Below are positions 40,640 to 50,838 of a stretch of DNA of 64,000 nucleotides, piece by piece. The position numbers were made by a program, and so were the translations under genes. Under the pieces are notes generated by a model, which saw only the letters and a program-made list of their open reading frames with translations, was not told the DNA's origin and searched no databases. Source of the stretch: Syngnathus acus (taxonomy: Eukaryota; Chordata; Actinopteri; Syngnathiformes; Syngnathidae); NCBI RefSeq assembly GCF_901709675.1, contig NC_051102.1, positions 838,912 to 902,911 of the forward strand, read 5' to 3'. How positions within the stretch are numbered: the first letter of the stretch is position 1; the number at the start of each line of letters is the position of its first letter.

Positions 40640-41225
40640 AGAAAAGATCATTGGAATCAACCTCCCATCTATCCAAGACTTGTACCTGTCCAGGACCAGG
40701 AAACGTGCAAGGAACATCTCTACAGACCCTTCTCACCCAGGTTGCAGTCTGTTTGAACTACTCCCCTCCGGACGGCGTTATAGAGCTCGGTACGCCAAAA
40801 CCAGCAGACACAGAGACAGCTTCTTCCCCCAGGCTGTTGCTCTGATGAACTCACACCACTCTTAGAGTCTCAGAGTCATTACTGTGCAATAACATCCTGC
40901 TCTCCACACCTTTTTTGAATTTGTCTACACTGTTTGTACTATGTGTCCTCTCTGCATCCATTGCAGCCTGGTCATCCTGGAAGAGGGACCTTCCCATCTG
41001 TGGTCTCTTCTCAAGGTTTCTCATTTCCCCGAGCTGGAGTTTTGAGTTTTTCCTTGCCCTTTTGGGAGTTTAAGATCAGGGGATGTTTGAGAAAATTTGC
41101 CATCTTTCACATGTCCTGAGTGTTGTTAGTCACCTAAATGTTGAACAGAGGGTGTGATTTACCGAAGTCAAATTCCTTGTTTGGCACGCTCAAACATGGC
41201 GAATAAAAAACTCTTGAATCTTGAA
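40640..41225 (+). mobile_element. 5'-truncated LINE 3' end (CR1/L2/Rex1-like)
   Basis: The open segment at 40611-40865 encodes NLPSIQDLYLSRTRKRARNI, then PSHPGCSLFELLPSGRRYRA and DSFFPQAVALMN. This is the conserved C-terminal tail of CR1/L2/Rex1-type polymerases. A 3' untranslated part follows, ending CTTGAATCTTGAAT, the short direct repeat typical of this group's 3' terminus. The polymerase core is absent, as in most 5'-truncated copies. A diverged reverse copy of the same 3' end is at 11853-11975. Confidence 0.8.
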
Positions 41226-42477
41226 TCCATTTCTTTTATACATTTGGGAGTCGATCCCATCTCACTTAGTCCGACCAAATGTCATCCTGCGTGAAAAGTG
41301 CCAAAAACAGAATGGGCAGTTGAAATTGAATTCCATGGCTTCTGAGGCGTAAGAGAGGAGGGATGGTGACTGTGTGTTTAAAACAAAAACAAAAAAAGTA
41401 CAAAGCATAGCCCGGGTTGAGAATTTCAAAACCCGAGTCTGCCCTTTTCTGTTTGAAGCGAATTTTGCGGTTTGACAAGTTTTCCACATTTCACAACAGA
41501 AGCTCGTGCAAAGGACATGCCCTTTTTTGTCGTTTTTATTTAGAGGTCCTTTACTGCAATACACATCAGCATTATGTCAAAACTGTGAATTACTCTCCTT
41601 GCTTCACACCTCTCCCACTTAAGATGAATTCATGTAAAATGTATGAAGCAAAAAGCAAAACACACAAGAATGAATACTAACTCACCAATGGAGAGAGCCA
41701 TGAGTGACAAATGCAGCATGGTTTGAACATGTGCTTCACCTCACTCATAATCAAGGCATTTATGGGCCAGTGCACATAGCAACACATTTGTAGCATCCTG
41801 GATCTTCATTCAATTATTGTTCTCTTAACAGGATCCAATTCTAACAATAACCTGGGAATGGTAATGTGCCTCTAAAAAAGAAAATAAGTAGAAGGTGTGC
41901 TGAATTACTGCTTGAACAAAAATTTTACAACATAAAAAAATGTCTCATGGTCTTACTGAGAGTTCTCAGTGCATTGCCTACTCTGCTTATATTACATTGC
42001 CTGGAGAAAAAACATACATACCGTAAATTCCGGACTATAAGCCGCGACTTTTTTCCAAAATTTTGAACCCTGCGGCTTATAGTCAGGTGCGGCTTATATA
42101 AGGATTTTTTCGTGATTTTTGTGATGACTTGATCACTTTTATACACTGCGGTATCTTGAAGAAAAAAACAACAAAAATACTATTTTGAAACACTACTATG
42201 GCTGCTGCTTATTCTGGCTGTGTTGCTTGTGACTATTATGAGCTTTAGTAGGAATGCACGCTAGGTGACCTGCGTCAAAGGGCTCTAAACCCTTTCTCTT
42301 ACTCTGCCATGTGACTCAGAGATTACACAAAGCAGTGGCGCTGTTTGGACCATCTGCATTGTATTAAAACCCAATCAATCAGCATTTAAATTCAATTCTT
42401 CTGACATTTTGCTCACCAAAAACAAGTTGTAATGAACGTGAACTTTTAATGCATTTTATTCAGAAGGTTAATTTGAG

Positions 42478-43005
42478 GCAGAGCACGAGCAAAGGCCATC
42501 CGGATCCCTGAATATAGGCGTAGGAGAATTAGCCCCTGACGAGCCAAAGGAGAACGTTGCCACTGTACAGGATTCAGAAATCAACCTTCTCAAGTCCGGA
42601 GAACTCACGATGGCCGTCCCGCTCAGCATCGAGGATATTTCCCAGTTTGGCGACGGCTCGCGGGAGCTCTTCATCAAATCCAGCTGTTACAGCGTGGTGA
42701 CCGTTGCGGTGGCTGACGCGGGGCCGAGCATCGGCTGGATGTTTTCTTCGGAACCAAAAAGCATTTCCTTTAGTGTGGTTTACCGGGAAAATGCTGATGA
42801 TCAATTGGAGCGATCAAAGGTTCTCATTCCACTGACGCACTGCAATTCTCACAAAGAGACCATTCAGGGACAGCTAAAAGTGCGTCGGCCGGGAACCTAC
42901 GCGCTCATCTTCGACAACTCCTTCTCACGATTTATCTCCAAGAAAGTCTTCTATCATCTGACCATGGAAAAGCCCATCATCTACGATGGAAGCGACTTCC
43001 CCTGA
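42478..43005 (+). pseudogene. fyco1: FYCO1 C-terminal GOLD-domain fragment inside a transposon
   Basis: An open segment of about 175 codons, with TAA upstream at 42469 and TGA at 43003-43005, encodes a linker and then a complete GOLD-type beta-sandwich. Landmarks are [86 protein letters not shown] and IIYDGSDFP. These match the C-terminus of FYCO1, the FYVE and coiled-coil adaptor that links autophagosomes to kinesin. The RUN, coiled-coil and FYVE parts are not seen in the 13 kb upstream. It has no stop or frameshift. An internal ATG at 42610 would give a GOLD-only 131-residue product. AG dinucleotides at 42476-42477 and 42480-42481 could be relics of a splice acceptor, but the pyrimidine tract is poor. 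Confidence 0.82.
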
Positions 43006-43197
43006 AGCTTTGCCAACACTAAGTATCACCATGGCAACCGAAGGGAGATAAGAAGAGACAGACGAAGAAGAGATAATGCGCCGAAGAAGACGTGCTAGTT
43101 TGTGTTTTGATAGGCGTATAATTCACACGAAGAAGAGACAGAACGAGATCAAGACGGACATTACTGAAAGGGAGCTTTTATACACAAACCGTCATTA

Positions 43198-43258
43198 TGG
43201 GGGACAAAAGAAATGCATATGATGCCGCTTTTAAGCTAAAGGCAGTCGATGTTGATGA
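43198..43258 (+). pseudogene. Pogo-like transposase N-terminal remnant
   Basis: ATG opens a short segment reading MGDKRNAYDAAFKLKAVD, which resembles the first residues of the N-terminal DNA-binding domain of pogo/Tigger-type DDE transposases in animals. The similarity stops at an internal deletion. A separate acidic segment (EEEDFDGFSAQEEDEDDE, near 43476-43530) resembles the charged tails these proteins often have. The remnant indicates how the host element once moved. Confidence 0.6.
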
Positions 43259-43727
43259 CATTGTCTTGCGTCACCCTTTTCTTTATTTCGTGGTCCCGTC
43301 TACTCTGGAGCTATACGTGTCGCTCGCTAGTTTAATGTAATTTAGCGCTTCGTGCATGAATAAAATTAGCATGAACAGACCCTCATCACACTCGAAGAAA
43401 TGCATAAAAGCGACGACGAAAGAGAGACTGAGAAAGTGTGAGGCGAAGGATATCTAACGCTATTCCAATCGGACGCTGAGGAGGAAGACTTCGATGGTTT
43501 CAGTGCACAGGAGGAAGATGAAGACGATGAAGCTCTTTTTTTACTTTTACTGGTATGTTTTTTAACGAGCCCTGTTGGTGCTGTACTACCGTGTTGCTGC
43601 TGTGTTACCGCCGCGTCTCAGTGACTTTTACCGGGTATGTTTTTTTTAATCCAGCCCTATTAGTCTTGTGTTACTTCCGTGTTGCTGCGGTATTACTGCC
43701 GCGGCACGGGCAGTGTTTGGAAAGAAA

Positions 43728-43999
43728 TGTTAAGGTATGTTATTAAAACTTTAAAAAAGCTTTCTGTCCAGTCTTTCTTTGTTAATAACTCGCGTTGGAA
43801 AGAAATGTTAAGGTATGTTATTAAAACTTTAAAAAAGCTTTCTGTGTCCAGTCTTTCTTTGTTAATAACTCGCGTGCACACTTCCGTGTTGCTGCGGTAC
43901 TACTGCTGCGTCACAGGCAATGTTTAGAAAGACATGTTAAAGTATGTTATTAAAACTTTAAAAAGGCTTTCTGTGAACGGTCTTTCTTTGTAAAAAACG
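43728..43999 (+). repeat. 75-80-bp repeat unit, three copies
   Basis: GAAAGAAATGTTAAGGTATG followed by TTATTAAAACTTTAAAAAGC and CTTTCTTTGTTAATAACTCG recurs at about 43728, 43797 and 43925 with small changes. It lies just inside the right inverted repeat of the FYCO1-bearing element. Confidence 0.85.
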
Positions 44000-44280
44000 C
44001 GTGTGCACGTGCGGCTTATAGTCCGGTGCGGCTTATATAAGAAAAAAACTAAAATATCCCCCAATTTTAGCTGGTGCGGTTTATAATCCGGTGCGGTTTA
44101 TAGTCCGGAATTTACGGTAATTCCAAACTGGAATATCTTTTTTTTTTTTTGGTTTTGCATCTGGAATTATTTGCTAACTTGATTACACTGTTGAAGGCAC
44201 CAAAGTGCTCAGGGGCAGATTGGGATTAAGTTGACATGTAACCTTTGCAATATTTTGGTTGCATAAAGCAAAAATAATTA

Positions 44281-45253
44281 CCGTAATCTTCGGACTATAA
44301 ATCGCGTTTTTTTTCAGTTTGGGTGGGGGGGCGACTTATACTCAGGAGCGACTTATATATGTTTTTTCTCACAAATCTTTACTTGATCATTAACACATCA
44401 CTTACAAGTATAGTTGACCACTTCACATGTTATTTTTAGTATAGTTGATCACTTCACATGCTTTGATATCTTTATCTTGAACATATTCAAAACATGAAAA
44501 ATAGAGAGAAAAAATCAAATAAAATAATTAACACTTTAAAGCGCCATATTCTCTGGACATGTCCTCTGTCACCAGGATGACATAAAGGACGAGAAATTTG
44601 ATGGATGGATTTAATGATTTGGAGTGACACAAATGGTTTGATAATATTGTTGTTTATGTGCTAGTTATTTAAAATATAGTTTATATATCGTTGTATGGGC
44701 CTGTGGAATAATTTGAACTGCGGCGCGGCACACGGCATTGTTGACAAAGGACGATCGATAAAAGACGAGAAATTTGATCGATGGATTTAATGATTTGGAG
44801 TGACACAAATGGTTTGATAATATTGTTGTTTATGTGATAGTTATATAAAATATAGTTTATATATCGTTGTATGGGCCTGTGGAATAATTTGAACTGCGGC
44901 GCGGCACACGGCATTGTTGACAAAGGACGATCGATGGATTTAATGAATTGGAGTGACACAGATGGTTTTATAAACGTGTTATTTATGTAATCGTTTTTTT
45001 TAAATAACTGAATGTTACGTCAGGCCCGTTCTCAGCTCCTCGTTTGTGTTTGTCACGTTAGCATACCGTATCGTTTAGCCTGTTGTTGCTCGTTCATGTC
45101 TGTTCTTGGTGTTGGATTTTGTCGAATAAATTGCCCCCCAAAATGCGATTTATACTCCGGAGCGACTTATATATGTTTTTTTTTCACATTTTTGGGCATT
45201 TTATGGCTGGTGCGACTTATACTCCGGAGCGATTTATAGTCCGAAAATTACGG
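44281..45253. mobile_element. TA-flanked miniature inverted-repeat element (pogo-like)
   Basis: Begins CCGTAATCTTCGGACTATAA and ends in the near-perfect complement TTATAGTCCG...ATTACGG, with TA on both sides (44279-44280 and 45254-45255). It has no transposase frame. A unit of about 175 bp (ACGAGAAATTTGATxGATGG to CAAAGGACGATCGAT) is present twice in tandem at about 44590-44940. The ends resemble those of the FYCO1-bearing element, so both may have used the same transposase. Confidence 0.85.
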
Positions 45254-45255
45254 TA

Positions 45256-45267
45256 GATGAGTTTTAA

Positions 45268-45298
<31 letters not shown>

Positions 45299-48200
45299 GA
45301 GAGATTTTTAAGAATACAATATGTTTCCTAAAACAGAACGTCACTCGGCATGCAAGTATTACTTGGCAAACTCATTTTGATGAGATTTATTTTGGAACAT
45401 GGTTTATAATGGAGCCAGGCCAATCATAGAGCTTCCCCACTGAATCTGTCAATACAGATGAGTTAAATCCTATCCGATATGTGTGATTCAAACAGCTGTT
45501 TGTGGCGATTTCACCACTCCATGTGGTGCTCAGGATGAATGCATCTGTCTAATTTGATGTGATTGTTCAATACTGCTTTTTTAAATTTTTACATGCAGTG
45601 TATTTGCAGGCTCTACTTTTTCCCAGTAAACATGGATCATTTAATGAAATCGAATACACAAATTTAAGATCAACAAAGTTCACTGATTCACTTGATGAGA
45701 GGTAATAACTTTTTTTTTTTTTAAATGTGTTTGACATGTATAAGCAAAGTATGAAAACTCACAGTGTGAACTTCCTACTACTCAACAGTGAATATTCTCT
45801 TCCCAGGCACAATTGACTCCGCTCTAACATGGTCTCTCATGGGAGGGTGTACCTAATGTTCCGTCTGGTAAATTGCATGATGTAACCATGCTTGAACAGA
45901 TGTGTTTGCTGCTGCTCGTACTGTTTGTATACGCCTGACATATTGTGATAAAGGTTTTGGCTATTGAAGGTACAGATTTGCCTAAACAGGTCCCAGAAGG
46001 GACCTAAAAGCAAAACGAGTTCAATTATACAAGTTGAAGTTGTCAAGAGGAGAATACTTCACCGGTAGTGTGCAGTTCAGGTTGGCTTTGCACTGCACAA
46101 ATTTGCTGTGCGTGGAATACAGAGAAAAGTGACCTGAGCATGAGACTCAGGACCTCTTGACTGTGAGGCAAACTTTTGTGCTGCCATGCATGATGAAATT
46201 TTCCTGTGGTCAGAAAGAACTTCCAGCATATTATTAACACCTCCCTGTTTGTACATATGTTAATGTTTGATGTGTGGACTACCGAGTCCAACTTCTGCAC
46301 TTTTGAAGTTTTTTTTTGTTGTTAACTGATTTTGATTTAAATGCAAATGTCGCTTTTATGTCTCACTGACATTTAAGTTAGGATAAAGAGAGGGTAAATT
46401 GAAAATCATTTTTAAAAAAAAAAAGCTTGTCTGGGAATGAAGTCTGACAGGTCTACGGTCCTTGTTGGGTGTTTTGCATCCTTGCTACATGAAAGACTTT
46501 CATTTCACCCACGAAATATCAGCTATTTGATGGAGATAGCTTTCTTATTTTCCATAGACGGCTCAATATGCAGCGCAGGCAGCTAACCTTTCCTATCAAA
46601 GAGGAGTGTAGGAAGCACCTTTGACAATAATCTAGGAAGTAATGAGTTGACTCATAAGAGCAGTCTGAACTCTGAAGGCACACGCTTTAATGTCGAACCA
46701 AAAAGTCAAAACTTACTGTTCATCCATTGCAGAACACGGAAGACTAATGATATTTTATATCTTTCATTTATTGACTTAATCATAATTAAATGGTTATGGA
46801 AATAACCGGAGCACACTTCACAACTTGAAGACAGAACGTACACTACAATTTAGAACAGCTAAAAGCAGGTCTAAGTTAAGGCTCAACGACTTCATTAGCT
46901 GGCCTACTGTTTAAATAATGTTAGCTAAGAATATGCAGTAAATGTTTTCATGCTTGGGTGTGGGTATGGGTCAATCATCTTGATCACCTTCTCTGGATGT
47001 GCCACTGTACTTCCACAGCTCTCCAAAATGCCTGATGTAGTCCTCTTATTGCCTGACCCACAAATACACTAATACGTTTTCCCTACACAACCTTTTTATT
47101 CTGGACTTTGCTTGGCTGGTCCTAATGAACGCCGATTGCTCCATTGGGAAACTTTGAAATGTCACCGTAGCAATCGTTCTTTCAGGGAAACTGACCTTTG
47201 GGTGTGAATACACACTCAACTTCTTAGGTGGAAAATAACCCGAACTGGTTCACATCGTGTAAGTGTTCAAGTCACACTTTCGTAGCAATATTAAGACAGA
47301 TTTTCAAATTACTGTCATTTCACTTGGTCATTTCTGTACAGCGGAGAAATTAATCAATATATCTTAGTTAATCACATACCTCCCATATGTGCATATAGAG
47401 CTTGTTTTGGGTGGTGTGCTGTGAGACACATTATGAAGCCATGCATGTACGAAACCACACAGGGATGGATTTCCAGTGCATTTGTCCTTGTGACAGAATG
47501 GTTGGATGATGCCGAAGCAATCGGGTCTGTGGGGAAGACAGAAAAATATAAAAAGCAAGCGCAGAGCGAGCAGGTAAAGTTAAAAAAGCGAAGACAAATA
47601 TCTTCTCCTGGTGGATATATTCCCCAGAGATGCAAGTGTTTAACGTTTGCTTTAGTTCTACTTTTTAACTCGACCAATAGTGTTTTTTTTTATTCTATTT
47701 TGAGTCAGAGACAAACAGCAACAATTATGACACAATGGCATCCCTGATGCAATTACTGTAGCGGACAGGATGGCTGCATTGCAGTGATTTATGAACTAAT
47801 TGATTTCCCGTATTTTCAATAGGTCATTTGACAAGCTTTAAGGGAAGATCAATAACTGCTCAGGAAGAATGAAATTTGAAAAATAATCTAATTGCATCTT
47901 TTTTTCCCCCTCAGTATTGTGATTGCAATTTAATGTGTGATTATTTTTTTAAGCCAGCCATCATTGAATGTGTTTACAGTTTGGTTTGGCGCTGCTCTAA
48001 AGACAGACAAAACAGACAAAACTCCACGACCCACTTAAAAGCTGCACAAACTAAGACAAGGGCAGGCAAAATTATTTTGGATTTATGCCACCAAGGACAT
48101 CACATCTTCCAGCTCCTTCCCGTCTGGTCGGTGCTATGAAAGTATTTTATTTATTTATCTCCCTGTATAACATTTGATTACCCAGGTAAGGCAGTTGAGA

Positions 48201-48858
48201 ACAGATTTTTATTTGCAAGGTGCAGTCAAACAAGCAGTTGTTCCAAAATGAAAATTTGTAACAGTTGACTCGTAATGTCAAAGTGACCCATTGCTAGTTT
48301 GGGACATTTCTGTCGTGCCTTTAGCACTCATTGTTTTAGATTGATCAATCTGCATCATTTATGTCCTCCATCTTCAAAGTATATATTTAGTTCCATTGGT
48401 ATGTCCAGTGACCTGAGATGATTGTGTGATTTTAAATACTAAAAATGATTCAGATTGTAATCATCACCAACACAAGCACTGGTTTAATTGTTTCAGCACA
48501 AATCCTAAACATGTTACCCACCAGCACACACGCTTGCTTGCACAAACACATAACCTGGGGATTTTAGTTTTTTTTTTCTTCCCCTCTTAGCCAGCACCAC
48601 ACTGACATCATGATGAATCACTCTCGCTGTGTGTGTGCGCGTGTGTGCGCGTGTGTGCATGTGTGTGCGCGTGTGTGTGTGTATTTGCATGTGTGTGTGC
48701 CTGCAAGGTTCAAGGCACACAGGTTGTCACCCCTCAGAAAAAACATCCCTCGCTCCCATTAAGCTGCCTCCGGATAATTAAACCGAGTTTGAAGAGCAGC
48801 CGAGCCATCATTTATTTACTCGTTTGTCTCCAAAGCAACATGAGACCAGATACATTTA
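45256..48858. other. Intergenic AT-rich stretch
   Basis: No gene recognised. It contains an A-rich run near 45266-45300, an old LINE fragment at 47940-48140 and a GT microsatellite at about 48630-48696. Confidence 0.5.
47940..48140 (+). repeat. Old LINE polymerase C-terminal fragment
   Basis: The translation contains FKPAIIECVYSLVWRCSKDR, then KTRAGKIILDLCHQGHHIFQ and LLPVWSVL, which resembles the thumb/C-terminal part of CR1/L2-type polymerases (…DPxHPxHxLFxLLPSGRR). It is diverged and internally shortened. Confidence 0.5.
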
Positions 48859-49654
48859 CCGTAATTTTCGGACTATAAGTCGCACCGGAGTATAAGTCGC
48901 ACCAGCCATAAAATGCCCAAAAATGTGAAAAAAACCATATAAGTCGCTCCGGAGTATAAGTCACATTTTGGGGGGCAATTTATTCGACAAAATCCAACAC
49001 CAAGAACAGACATGAACGAGCAACAACAGGCTAAACGATACGGTATGCTAACGTGACAAACACAAACGAGGAGCTGAGAACGGGCCTGACGTAACATTCA
49101 GTTATTTAAAAAAAACTATTACATAAATAACACGTTTATAAAACCATCTGTGTCACTCCAATTCATTAAATCCATCGATCGTCCTTTGTCAACAATGCCG
49201 TGTGCCGCGCCGCAGTTCAAATTATTCCACAGGCCCATACAACGATATATAAACTATATTTTAAATAACTATCACATAAACAACAATGTTATCAAACCAT
49301 TTGTGTCACTCCAAATCATTAAATCCATCGATCAAATTTCTCGTCCTTTATGTCATCCTGGTGACAGAGGACATGTCCAGAGGATATGGCGCTTTAAAGT
49401 GTTAATTACTTTATTTGATTTTTTCTCTCTATTTTTCATGTTTTGAATATGTTCAAGATAAAGATATCAAAGCATGTGAAGTGATCAACTATGATAAAAA
49501 TAACATGTGAAGTGGTCAACTATACTTGTAAGTAAGTGATGTGTTAATGATCAAGTAAAGATTTGTGAAAAAAAACATAAGTCGCTCCTGAGTATAAGTC
49601 GCCCCCCCACCCAAACTATGAAAAAAACCACGACTTATAGTCCGAAAATTACGG
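48859..49654. mobile_element. TA-flanked miniature inverted-repeat element (pogo-like), second copy
   Basis: Starts CCGTAATTTTCGGACTATAA and ends in its complement, with TA at 48857-48858 and 49655-49656. Its body is the reverse complement of most of 44281-45253 but has only one copy of the 175-bp unit, so the duplication arose in one lineage only. No coding capacity. Confidence 0.88.
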
Positions 49655-49997
49655 TATTCTATTTAAAATGGTGGGAAAGAAAAGGCTTGGGCTATAGATT
49701 CTGCCAGGTGCTTCATATTTGGTGTTAAGGGAATATGACCATGACAAGTTTTTGAATTTGTTTGCAGTTCTATCCACGTTACATTTCCGGGTTTATATGT
49801 GACATTTCTAAGTATTGATTACAGACTTACTTAGCTTTGCTGCCAGAAACAAATGTGTCATTTAGTTTATGATTCACCATTGTTTTGAAAAAAAAATGGC
49901 ACTTAGTAATTTATGCATATACTACATTTATACGCATATCCATTTTTAAGCCTTTTAATTTTTATTTTAAACATTACAAAAACTCAAAAAGCCCCTT

Positions 49998-50838
49998 ATG
50001 ATGAAAAAGATATATGGACACAGATTTCCCTCGCCCGGACGCGGGTCATCGGGGCCCCCCTCTGGAGCCAGGCCTGGAGGCGGGGCTCGAAGGCGAGCGT
50101 CTGGTGGCCGGGCCTTCGCCCATGGGGCCCGGCCGGACACAGCCCGAAAAGGAAATGTGGGTCCCCCTTCCCATGGGCTCACCACCTGTGGGAGGGGCCA
50201 AAGGGGTCGGGTGCAGTGCAAGCTGGGCGGCGGCCAAAGGCAGGGACCTTGGCGGTCTGATCCCCGGCTGCAGAAGCTGGCTCTTGGGACATGGAATGTC
50301 ACCTCTCTGGCTGGAAAGGAGCCCGAGCTGGTGTGCGAGGCAGAAAAGTTCCGACTAGATATAGTCGGACTTGCCTCCACGCACAGTTTGGGTTCCGGTT
50401 CAAGCCCTCTCGAGAGGGGCTGGACTCTCTTCCACTCTGGAGTTGCCCACGGTGAGAGGCGTCGAGCAGGTGTGGGTATACTTATTGCCCCCCGGCTGGG
50501 CGCCTGCACATTGGGCTTCACCCCGGTGAACGAGAGGGTAGCCTCCCTCCGCCTTCGGGTGGGGGGACGGGTCCTGACTGTTGTTTGTGTCTATGCACCA
50601 AACGGCAGCTCAGAGTACCCACCCTTCTTGGAGTCCCTGGAGGAAGTGCTGGAGAGCGCTCCTTCTGGGGACTCCATCGTTCTACTGGGTGACTTCAATG
50701 CTCACGTGGGCAATGACAGTGAGACCTGGAAGGGCGTGATTGGGAGTTTCGGCCCCCCCGATCTGAACCCGAGCGGTGTTCTATTATTGGACTTCTGTGC
50801 TCGACACGGACTTTCTATAATGAACACCATGTTCAAAC
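49998..50838 (+). pseudogene. LINE copy B endonuclease domain
   Basis: The open segment has [60 protein letters not shown] and [16 protein letters not shown], the blocks of an apurinic-type endonuclease. The hAT insertion cuts it within [15 protein letters not shown]; the domain resumes after 52290 with the DFVVVSSDLRPH and STDHHLVVGW blocks in the same frame. Confidence 0.85.

Larger units (their letters stand above)
42021..44117 (+). mobile_element. Pogo-like TA-flanked transposon carrying a captured FYCO1 fragment
   Basis: The ends are inverted repeats of about 25 bases (left CCGTAAATTCCGGACTATAA, right its complement), with TA at 42019-42020 and 44118-44119. Subterminal TGCGGCTTATA motifs repeat at both ends. 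In order inside: an AT-rich leader, a FYCO1 GOLD-domain segment (42478-43005), a purine-rich leader, the start of a pogo-like transposase (from 43198), an acidic C-terminal-like remnant (about 43465-43535) and a triplicated 75-bp unit (about 43728-43999). It is internally deleted and non-autonomous. The alternative, two separate end fragments flanking a real gene exon, is less likely given matched TA flanks and matched ends. Confidence 0.78.

Noticed and set aside
45012-45239. 75-codon cysteine-rich frame repeated on the other strand near 48873-49097
   Set aside because: Both lie within the two copies of a miniature transposon and include its inverted-repeat end; similarity is due to the element, not to a gene.
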